Origin: Treponema sp. | GTDB lineage: Bacteria > Spirochaetota > Spirochaetia > Treponematales > Breznakiellaceae | Direction of reading: 5' to 3' | NCBI GenBank assembly: GCA_031258265.1 | Contig: JAIRNB010000199.1 | Coordinates: forward strand, 1 to 5,736 | Length of the DNA: 5,736 nucleotides | Part shown: positions 1 through 5,542 of the stretch, one piece after another | Position numbering within the stretch: position 1 is the first letter of the stretch | Layout: every line of letters begins with the position of its first letter | Notes under the pieces: model-generated | Databases searched by the model: none | What the model was told of the DNA's origin: nothing | Seen by the model: the letters and a program-made list of their open reading frames with translations, nothing else | Translations under genes and position numbers: made by a program

Positions 1-2078
1 GCATCAGGGGGGCCGGCCCACAAACGGCGGAACTTCTTGCCAGGGCGGGGATCATCACCGCGGCGGATTTGCTTTGCCGTTACCCCAGGGACTGGGAAGA
101 CCGCAGCCACCCGGTACCCCTGGCCGCCTATGCCCGGTATCCCCAGGTCTGCAGCACCGTCACGGTAACCGCCCACGAATGGATCGGCTTTGGCCGCATG
201 AGGACCCTCAAGGTCCGGGTAGAGGACGACAGCGGCTCCGCGGTACTTCTCTGCTGGAACCGTCCGTTCATGGAAAAGCAGTTGAAAATCGGCGGGCATT
301 ACTGCCTATGGGGCCGTTTCCAATATAAATACGGGGAGATTCAATCGAGTTCCTTTGAAATTTCCCCGGCCTCCTCCGGGGAGTTGGGGATTCTTCCGGT
401 TTACCCCCTTTCGGCGGGGCTCAACCAGGGTCTGCTCCGCCGCCTGGTAAGCCGGGCCCTGGAGAAGCAGCTCCCCGCCATAGATGAGGAACTTCCCCAG
501 GGGATCATCGAAAAGGAGAAACTCCTCCCCCGGAGGGAGGCGATCAGGGGAATCCATTTCCCCGCCTCCATGGAGGAACTTAGCCAGGCTAAAAGGACCC
601 TGATCTACGGGGAACTTTTCTACCTGGAGATTCTCGTGGGGCGGCGGGCCATGGAAAGGCGGAAGAACAGGCGCGAAGGCCCGGCCCGGCCTGCTGCTCC
701 GGGCCGGGCCGGGGCCCCGGAGGCCCTAAGCCCCCTGCAGCGGCGGCTTTTGGAACGGCTTCCCTTCACGCTTACCCCCGGCCAGGAAGGGGCCCTGGGG
801 GAGATAAACAAGGATATGGCCTCCCCCATTCCCATGGCCCGGCTCCTCCAGGGGGACGTGGGTTCCGGCAAGACTCTGGTATCCTTCCTGGCGGCCCTGG
901 CCGCCGTGGACGGGCTGGGGGAAGTCCAGCCGGGACAGGCGGCGATCATGGCTCCCACGGAACTCCTGGCCCGGCAGCATGCGGAGAACGCCGCCCGGCT
1001 TCTTGAACCCCTGGGCCTTAGACTCAGTTTCCTGACGGGCAACATCAAGGCCGCGGGACGGAAGGAGCTGCTCAAAGCCCTGGCCGGCGGAGAAGTCGAT
1101 CTGGTCCTGGGGACCCACGCCCTTTTTTCCCAGGATGTAGAATACCGGAACCTGCGGCTCGTGGTGGTGGACGAACAGCACCGCTTCGGCGTTATCCAGC
1201 GTTCCCTTATCATGGCCAAGGGCGATCACCCCGATTTATTGATGATGAGCGCCACCCCCATCCCCCGGACTCTGGCCCTTACGGTTTTTGGGGACCTGGA
1301 TGTGTCGGTGATCCGGGACCTGCCCCCCGGACGGAAGCCCGTCAGGACCCACCTGGCAAAACAGTCCAACGAGGGGAAGGTCTATGAATTTGTGGGTAAG
1401 GAACTGGCCGCCGGCCGCCAGGCTTACTTCGTTTACCCCCTGATCGAAGCGGCGGACGCGGAAAGCCGGGCGGCGGATCTAAAGGACGCCCAGTCCATGG
1501 CCTCCCGGCTGGCGGAGGAGATTTTTCCCCAGTACCCCGTGGCCCTGGTCCACTCCCGGATCGACGAGGAGGAAAAACGGGACATCATGGAAAAATTCCG
1601 CCGGGCGGAAATTCGTATCCTCGCCGCCACCAGCGTGGTTGAAGTGGGGGTAGACGTAGCCAACGCCAGCTGCATGGTTATTGAACATGCCGAGCGTTTC
1701 GGCCTTTCCGCCCTGCACCAGCTCCGGGGCCGGGTGGGCCGGGGGGACGCGCAGTCATACTGTTTCCTTGTTTACTCCGATGATCTTACCGAAGACGGCA
1801 AGACCAGGCTCAAGGTGATGCTGGAACACAGTGACGGCTTTATCATTGCCGAGGAAGACCTGAAACTCCGGGGCCCCGGACAGATCGCGGGAATCGAACA
1901 GTCGGGTTATCTTTCCCTGGGCCTGGCGGACCCCGTGCGGGACGCGGCGGTCCTGGAAAGGGCCCGGCGGGAGGCCTTCGCCATTCTGGAAAAGGACCCC
2001 GGCCTTCTCTCCCCGGAAAACCGCCTGATCGCCGCCGTTCTGGAAAGGGCCTCCCCCCTGGGAAGCGCGGGGCTGTAG
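1..2078 (+). CDS. recG: ATP-dependent DNA helicase RecG (5' end cut by window)
   Basis: RecG is a superfamily 2 double-stranded-DNA translocase that remodels stalled replication forks and branch-migrates Holliday junctions in the cytoplasm. The frame is open from position 3, and the residues before the TTG at 69 (GAGPQTAELLARAGI, then DLL.RYPRDWEDRS) match the conserved RecG N-terminus, so that TTG is not the start; roughly 10-20 residues probably lie upstream. About 691 residues are visible, against 693 for E. coli RecG. In order: the wedge/OB-fold domain (about 150-370), Walker A GDVGSGKT (852-875), motif Ia APTELLARQH, motif II DEQH (1170-1181), motif III SAT (1248-1256) followed by the PIPRTLALT stretch, motif V around EVGVDVA, motif VI HQLRGRVGRG (1716-1745), and the C-terminal region with LRGPGQ and GIEQSG. 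All motor motifs are intact. The linker between wedge and motor domains (about 660-735) is unusually Ala/Pro/Gly/Arg-rich. The gene ends in TAG, nine bases before the efflux gene start. Confidence 0.97.
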   Translation, partial: IRGAGPQTAELLARAGIITAADLLCRYPRDWEDRSHPVPLAAYARYPQVCSTVTVTAHEWIGFGRMRTLKVRVEDDSGSAVLLCWNRPFMEKQLKIGGHYCLWGRFQYKYGEIQSSSFEISPASSGELGILPVYPLSAGLNQGLLRRLVSRALEKQLPAIDEELPQGIIEKEKLLPRREAIRGIHFPASMEELSQAKRTLIYGELFYLEILVGRRAMERRKNRREGPARPAAPGRAGAPEALSPLQRRLLERLPFTLTPGQEGALGEINKDMASPIPMARLLQGDVGSGKTLVSFLAALAAVDGLGEVQPGQAAIMAPTELLARQHAENAARLLEPLGLRLSFLTGNIKAAGRKELLKALAGGEVDLVLGTHALFSQDVEYRNLRLVVVDEQHRFGVIQRSLIMAKGDHPDLLMMSATPIPRTLALTVFGDLDVSVIRDLPPGRKPVRTHLAKQSNEGKVYEFVGKELAAGRQAYFVYPLIEAADAESRAADLKDAQSMASRLAEEIFPQYPVALVHSRIDEEEKRDIMEKFRRAEIRILAATSVVEVGVDVANASCMVIEHAERFGLSALHQLRGRVGRGDAQSYCFLVYSDDLTEDGKTRLKVMLEHSDGFIIAEEDLKLRGPGQIAGIEQSGYLSLGLADPVRDAAVLERARREAFAILEKDPGLLSPENRLIAAVLERASPLGSAGL
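678..710 (+). repeat. 12-bp perfect G/C inverted repeat inside recG
   Basis: The arms GGCCCGGCCCGG (678-689) and CCGGGCCGGGCC (699-710) are exact reverse complements around a 9-nt spacer, and the palindrome GGGGCCCC follows at 711-718. The repeat encodes part of the Pro/Ala/Gly-rich linker between the RecG wedge and helicase domains. It would form a very stable hairpin in mRNA or single-stranded DNA. It may simply result from low-complexity G/C-rich codons. Confidence 0.8.
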
Positions 2079-2090
2079 GGGGTAACTTTG
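2077..2090 (+). promoter_or_regulatory. Ribosome binding site supporting TTG start of adaptor
   Basis: AGGGGG (2077-2082), which overlaps the recG stop codon, sits five bases before TTG 2088-2090. It is the only Shine-Dalgarno-like sequence near any candidate start; the in-frame ATGs at 2118, 2124 and 2142 have none. This favours TTG and translation coupled to recG, but the resulting N-terminus is a poorer signal peptide than that from ATG 2124. Confidence 0.45.
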
Positions 2091-2117
2091 GCAAAGCCGG
2101 TTTTGTTTGTTTATTAT
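2088..2117 (+). promoter_or_regulatory. Candidate sigma70-type promoter for the efflux operon
   Basis: TTGGCA (2088-2093, 5 of 6 to the -35 consensus) and TATTAT (2112-2117, 5 of 6 to the -10 consensus) are separated by 18 bases in an AT-rich patch unlike the surrounding G/C-rich DNA. Transcription would begin near 2124, essentially at an in-frame ATG (2124-2126), giving a leaderless or nearly leaderless message. AT-richness here can also come from codons for a hydrophobic signal peptide, so the match may be chance. Confidence 0.28.
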
Positions 2118-3431
2118 ATGCTTATGCGCAGATACTCCGGCATGGCTGTAATATTGTTATTCTGCTTTTTTTCCTGCGAAAACAAAAATGACAACGCCTC
2201 CGGCTATGAAACCCAGGCCGTCAGGCGCGGTTCCATCGTCAAAACCGTGGGTTCCGCCGGTTCCCTTAAACCAATCGCCACGGTAAACGTCCGTTCCCAA
2301 ATTTCCGGCAAGATCGAGCAGCTTCTGGCGGATTACAATGACGAGGTAAAAAAAGGGGATACCCTGGCGATTCTCAACACCGAAACCCGCCGCCTCCAGC
2401 GGGATCAACTGCTGGCCCAGGTACAAAAGGCCCGTTCCGCCTATGAACTCCAAAAAATAAATTTCCAGAACCAGGAAAAGCTGGCGGAGCGGAATCTGAT
2501 AAGCCAGTATGAACTGCGGCAGAACAGAAACCAGTTGGAGGCCCAGGCGGCGGACCTGGCAATCGCGGAGGCAAATTTAAAGGTAGCGGAAACGGAGATC
2601 AACCAGTATGCCTTTATCACTTCCCCGGTGGACGGAACGGTGTTGTCCCGCAATGCCAGCGAAGGGGAAACCGTGGTGGAGGGGGCCTCCGCCAATTCAA
2701 CGGCAATTTTCGTCATCGCCGAAAATTTAAGGGAAATGCAGATAGAATCCTGGGTAGGGGAGCTGGACATCAATTCGATCTACGAAGGGCAGGATGTCCG
2801 CTTTACCCTGGAGGCCCTGCCGGGAAGGAACTTCCAGGGGAAGGTTTCCAGTAAACGGCTTTCCCCCTCCACCCAGGACGGGGTAGTTTCCTACAACGTC
2901 ATTATCGCCGTGGACAACGAGGACCTGTCCCTGCTTCCGGGGATGACCTGCAACGTGGAATTTATCGAAAGTTCCAGGGAGAATGTACTCCTGGTATCCA
3001 ACGCCGCCCTGCGCTACAGCCCATCTTCCCTTTCGGTTTCGGAGATCGAGAATATCCTGGCGGAAAAGCGGGGGCCGGAAAAACATGAAGCGGAAAATGC
3101 GGTTCCCGGGGAAGGGGGGGAACGGCGGGAGACCCGGCCCTCCCCTGCCGGCGGCAGCCCTCCCCGGCCCGGCGGCCTCCCGGGGAATCGTCCCCCCGGC
3201 GGTTCCCGGGGACGGGCGGGATTTTCAGCCCCGGCAAGCCCCCAGGGTTCCCAAAACCCCCAAGGCCCCCAGCTTAAACCCCTGTGGTTTATTAACAGCG
3301 AAGGAAAATTTGACTGTCTTCTGGTTATGCCGGGCATAAGTGACGGTTCAGTTACCGAAATTTCCTCCCCCGATCTTACGGAAGACCTGATCGCCGGAAC
3401 CCGCTTTATTCTCCGCGAAAAGGTTAAATAA
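2088..3431 (+). CDS. MacA-like efflux adaptor (membrane-fusion) lipoprotein
   Basis: This is a periplasmic adaptor of the HlyD/MacA family that should link the inner-membrane ABC permease encoded downstream to an outer-membrane channel. Numbered from TTG 2088 (447 residues): a lipoprotein signal, MRRYSG then MAVILLFCFFS, ends at Cys30 (2175-2177) with Glu at +2; the first half-lipoyl domain is at about 64-95 (SGKIEQLLADYNDEVKKGD); an alpha-helical coiled-coil hairpin at about 98-172 has a tip resembling the channel-contact motif (KLAERNLIS, 131-139); the second half-lipoyl is at about 178-199 (TSPVDGTVL..A.EGETV); the beta-barrel is at about 206-292 (IAENLREMQIESWVGELDI, LLPGMTCNVEF); and the membrane-proximal domain (about 293-447) is split by a Pro/Gly/Arg-rich insertion at about 329-396. 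Middle-domain wording is close to MacA/YknX-type adaptors. The start is uncertain: TTG has a ribosome binding site, while ATG 2124 gives the better signal peptide. Its stop shares one base with the ATPase start. Substrate is unknown. Confidence 0.92.
   Translation: MAKPVLFVYYMLMRRYSGMAVILLFCFFSCENKNDNASGYETQAVRRGSIVKTVGSAGSLKPIATVNVRSQISGKIEQLLADYNDEVKKGDTLAILNTETRRLQRDQLLAQVQKARSAYELQKINFQNQEKLAERNLISQYELRQNRNQLEAQAADLAIAEANLKVAETEINQYAFITSPVDGTVLSRNASEGETVVEGASANSTAIFVIAENLREMQIESWVGELDINSIYEGQDVRFTLEALPGRNFQGKVSSKRLSPSTQDGVVSYNVIIAVDNEDLSLLPGMTCNVEFIESSRENVLLVSNAALRYSPSSLSVSEIENILAEKRGPEKHEAENAVPGEGGERRETRPSPAGGSPPRPGGLPGNRPPGGSRGRAGFSAPASPQGSQNPQGPQLKPLWFINSEGKFDCLLVMPGISDGSVTEISSPDLTEDLIAGTRFILREKVK
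3099..3212 (+). repeat. 14-bp direct repeats bounding G/C-rich insertion
   Basis: GCGGTTCCCGGGGA occurs at 3099-3112 and again at 3199-3212, exactly 100 bases apart, and the core TCCCGGGGA appears a third time near 3178-3186. The spacing is not a multiple of three, so the copies are read in different frames (AVPGE versus GGSRG). A small hairpin, CTGCC/GGCAG, lies between them at 3145-3157. The repeats sit inside the low-complexity Pro/Gly/Arg segment of the adaptor and may mark expansion by slippage or recombination. Confidence 0.6.
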
Positions 3432-4159
3432 TGGCGGTAATACAACTAAAAGAAATAAGGCGGAGCTACAAAACGGAGGATTTTACTGTAAATGCCCTGC
3501 GGGGGGTGGATTTCTCCGTGGAAGAAGGGGAGTTTGTCGCCATCATGGGGCCCTCCGGTTCAGGCAAATCCACCCTCATGAACATCATCGGCTGCCTGGA
3601 CGCCCCCAGTTCGGGAAGCTATGTCCTTGACGGGGTGGAGACCACCCGGTCAAAGGCCAACACCTTCGCGGAGATTCGTAACAGGAAGATCGGTTTTGTC
3701 TTCCAGTCCTTCAACCTCCTGGCCCGGACCAGCGCCCTCGAAAATGTGGAACTTCCCCTCCTCTACCGGCGGCATGGGCGGCTGCGAAGACGGGCAATGC
3801 GGGAAAAGGCGGAAGCGGCCCTGGCGGCGGTGGGCCTGGCAGACCGGGCCTTTCACAGGCCGAATCAGCTCTCCGGGGGCCAACAGCAGCGGGTCGCCAT
3901 CGCCAGAGCCCTGGTCACGGACCCCGCCTTTATCCTGGCCGATGAACCCACCGGCAACCTGGACTCCGCCATGACCGGGGAAATCATGGAACTGTTCCGG
4001 AATCTCAACCGGCAGGGGAAGACCATACTCCTCGTAACCCATGAACAGGATGTGGGGGAAAAGGCCCGGCGGATCATCACCCTTAGGGACGGCCTCATCG
4101 TGGAGGATACACAAAGCCCCCACCTTAAAAGCCCCCGCCTTAAAACGGAACAGCCATGA
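3431..4159 (+). CDS. ABC transporter ATP-binding protein, MacB/LolD type
   Basis: This is the cytoplasmic ATPase that powers the adjacent FtsX-fold permease. The 242-residue length is normal for a stand-alone ATPase of this family. All nucleotide-binding motifs are intact: Walker A GPSGSGKST (40-48), Q-loop Gln92 in FVFQSFNLL, signature LSGGQQQR (147-154), Walker B FILADEPTGNLDS (Glu172 catalytic, D-loop at 175-179) and switch His204 in LVTHEQD. The combinations GFVFQSFNLL and ADEPTGNLDS are typical of the MacB/LolD/FtsE group rather than of importers. The start ATG 3431-3433 overlaps the adaptor stop by one base, and AAAAGG seven bases upstream can serve as ribosome binding site. The last 14 residues (from Ser229) carry a duplicated pentapeptide, SPHLK-SPRLK, and end within the permease start. 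In E. coli MacB the ATPase and permease are fused; here they are separate, as in YknY/YknZ. Confidence 0.96.
   Translation: MAVIQLKEIRRSYKTEDFTVNALRGVDFSVEEGEFVAIMGPSGSGKSTLMNIIGCLDAPSSGSYVLDGVETTRSKANTFAEIRNRKIGFVFQSFNLLARTSALENVELPLLYRRHGRLRRRAMREKAEAALAAVGLADRAFHRPNQLSGGQQQRVAIARALVTDPAFILADEPTGNLDSAMTGEIMELFRNLNRQGKTILLVTHEQDVGEKARRIITLRDGLIVEDTQSPHLKSPRLKTEQP
4113..4142 (+). repeat. 15-bp tandem duplication at ATPase 3' end
   Basis: AAAGCCCCCACCTTA (4113-4127) is followed immediately by AAAGCCCCCGCCTTA (4128-4142), with one mismatch and a trailing AAA. The unit is a multiple of three and encodes the tandem pentapeptides SPHLK and SPRLK, beyond the conserved ATPase fold. It ends 13 bases before the permease start codon. 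Confidence 0.85.
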
Positions 4160-5379
4160 AACTACTCCACCTGCTGCAAAGCTGCCTCCGTTCTATCTTA
4201 CGAAACAAGATGCGGAGTCTCCTCACCTCCCTGGGGGTTATCATCGGGGTTGCCTCCGTGGTGATAATGACCGCCATCGGGCAGGGGGCCCAATACGAGA
4301 TAGAAAACCGCATTTCTTCCATGGGAACGAATATACTGGAGATATGGCCCCAGCGGCTGTTTTTCAGAAGCGGGGAGAACATCACCGGCCTGTCCCGCCC
4401 CCCCAGGGTAACGGTGAAGGACAGGGACAAGATCGTAGCGGAAAATTCCTATGCCGCCGAAGTTTCCGCCGTGGTGCAGAGGAGTTTTACCTGCGCCGGT
4501 ACGGAGGGCAGCGCATCTATAACGGTAATGGGGGTAGAGGATTCCTACATCAGGATACGGAACTGGGAAATCAGCCGGGGGATCATGTTTGGAAAAGAGG
4601 AAAACGCCGAACGGCAGCGGGTGGCGGTGCTGGGGGCCGAAACGGCGAAATCCCTTTTCGGCAGCGCGGAGGCCGCCCTGGGACAATCCATGCGGCTAAA
4701 GGGTAATTCCTGGATCATCGTGGGGGTCCTGGAAGCCCACGGCAGCGCCTTCGGCATGGCGGAAGCCGACGATCTCGTACTGGTCCCCTATCGGACCTTT
4801 CTTACCCGCCTGGCCCCCTCCCCAAATTTGTCCAGCATCGTCCTCAGCGTAGTGGACAAGAGCTATATGGACGCCGCGCAGCGGGAGGTGGAGGCGATCA
4901 TGCGGGAGTCCCACGAACTTCCCGGCTACGCCCCCGACGATTTCGGCATCATGAACAGCGGCAGCCTCATAGAAATGGCCGGGGAAACTTCCCGCAACCT
5001 GACAATCCTCCTGGCCGCCATCGCCGGAGTGTCCCTCCTGGTGGGGGGAATTGGCATCATGAACATCATGCTCGTGTCCGTCACCGAGCGAACCAGGGAA
5101 ATCGGCATACGCCTGGCGGTGGGAGCCTGGAAACGGGATATTCTCCTCCAGTTCCTGGCAGAAGCCTGCATCCTAAGCATTTCCGGCGGCCTCTTCGGCC
5201 TTCTCCTTTCCTACGCCGCCTGCCGGGTCCTCAATTTTTTCCAGATTCCCACATCCATTTCGTTTGTCATCGTCCTTGGGGCCCTGGGTTTTTCCCTGTT
5301 TGTGGGGATCATCTTCGGCTTTTACCCGGCAAAAAAAGCGGCCCGCCTGTTCCCCATCGAGGCGCTGCGTTATGAATAG
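4156..5379 (+). CDS. MacB-type ABC transporter permease (FtsX fold)
   Basis: This is the inner-membrane subunit of a type VII (mechanotransmission) ABC transporter that pairs with the ATPase encoded just upstream and with the adaptor. The 407 residues match the usual size of an unfused MacB permease. Topology: a cytoplasmic N-terminal helix (LLQSCLRSILRNKMRSLLTS) leads into TM1 at about 22-44 (LGVIIGVASVVIMTAIGQGA); a large periplasmic MacB core domain spans about 45-280; then TM2 (about 283-306, GGIGIMNIMLVSVTERTREIG), TM3 (about 330-356) and TM4 (about 367-391), ending in the family's FGFYPAKKAARLFPIEALRYE-like tail. The coupling segment reads IRLAVGAWKRDILLQFL, with Trp325 where relatives commonly have Arg or Lys. 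The start ATG overlaps the ATPase stop as ATGA, indicating translational coupling; only a weak GGAA precedes it. Exported substrate cannot be inferred: relatives move macrolides, peptides, toxins or lipoproteins. Confidence 0.96.
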   Translation: MKLLHLLQSCLRSILRNKMRSLLTSLGVIIGVASVVIMTAIGQGAQYEIENRISSMGTNILEIWPQRLFFRSGENITGLSRPPRVTVKDRDKIVAENSYAAEVSAVVQRSFTCAGTEGSASITVMGVEDSYIRIRNWEISRGIMFGKEENAERQRVAVLGAETAKSLFGSAEAALGQSMRLKGNSWIIVGVLEAHGSAFGMAEADDLVLVPYRTFLTRLAPSPNLSSIVLSVVDKSYMDAAQREVEAIMRESHELPGYAPDDFGIMNSGSLIEMAGETSRNLTILLAAIAGVSLLVGGIGIMNIMLVSVTERTREIGIRLAVGAWKRDILLQFLAEACILSISGGLFGLLLSYAACRVLNFFQIPTSISFVIVLGALGFSLFVGIIFGFYPAKKAARLFPIEALRYE

Positions 5380-5542
5380 CACCCTGCCGTTCTTTTTTTT
5401 CTTTTCAGTGATTCTTAGTTTGGGCGCATTTTTTGCTGCCGCAAAAAACCGGGCTTTCCACTCCAATTCCTCGACTTTACCTGCGGTAAAGTCTCCGGGA
5501 TTTCCGCTTCAATCCCTTGCGCGGAAGAAAAGATGGCTTTAA
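5372..5542 (+). CDS. Possible small secreted or membrane peptide, 56 aa
   Basis: ATG 5372-5374 overlaps the end of the permease gene (ATGAATAG) and opens a 56-codon frame ending in TAA at 5540-5542. Its first 24 residues resemble a signal peptide: MNSTLPFFFFF, then SVILSLGAFFAAA, with Ala-x-Ala cleavage possibilities. The rest (KNRAFH...LARKKRWL) is basic and matches nothing I recognise. The stop-start overlap would allow reinitiation after the permease. Against it: there is no distinct ribosome binding site, the five Phe residues come from a T-rich run, and the 3' half lies in hairpin-forming sequence. It could be the decayed beginning of an exported protein gene or chance. Confidence 0.25.
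   Translation: MNSTLPFFFFFSVILSLGAFFAAAKNRAFHSNSSTLPAVKSPGFPLQSLARKKRWL
5429..5448. other. Perfect 8-bp hairpin with TGCC loop
   Basis: TTTTTTGC (5429-5436) and GCAAAAAA (5441-5448) pair exactly around a 4-nt loop. It lies 50 bases after the permease stop. The T/A-rich base of the stem and short G/C top make it a poor terminator on either strand, since no run of T follows the 3' arm. Confidence 0.65.
5473..5493. other. Perfect 9-bp hairpin with TGC loop
   Basis: GACTTTACC (5473-5481) and GGTAAAGTC (5485-5493) are exact reverse complements around three bases. No T tract follows, so terminator function is not suggested. It could be a structural element of an RNA, or an operator-like palindrome. 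Confidence 0.75.
5497..5526. other. Interleaved inverted repeats (pseudoknot or switch-like)
   Basis: GGGATT (5497-5502) pairs with AATCCC (5511-5516), and TTCCGC (5502-5507) pairs with GCGGAA (5521-5526). The arms alternate instead of nesting, so the two stems either exclude each other or form an H-type pseudoknot with shortened stems and 4-nt loops. The same arrangement is readable on the minus strand. Confidence 0.5.

Noticed and set aside
69..71. TTG as the start codon of recG
   Set aside because: The upstream in-frame residues match the conserved RecG N-terminal helix-hairpin region and stay open to the window edge, so the real start lies before the window.
620..1229. Long minus-strand open frames opposite recG
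   Set aside because: They are antisense to intact RecG motor motifs, have Arg/Ser/Pro-biased composition typical of shadow frames in G/C-rich DNA, and resemble no family.
2962..3445. Overlapping open frames on both strands across the adaptor's G/C-rich insertion
   Set aside because: They arise from stop-poor G/C-rich sequence, consist largely of Pro, Gly and Arg, and have no plausible start context.
4041..4706. A 221-codon + strand frame across the ATPase-permease junction
   Set aside because: It overlaps two well-supported genes in another frame and its translation is low-complexity Gly/Arg-rich sequence without motifs.
5361..5405. Terminator directly at the permease stop (GGCGCT/AGCACC followed by T-rich tract)
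   Set aside because: The stem has a mismatch in only six pairs, and seven bases plus a C-interrupted start separate it from the T run; the structure at 5677-5715 is far better.
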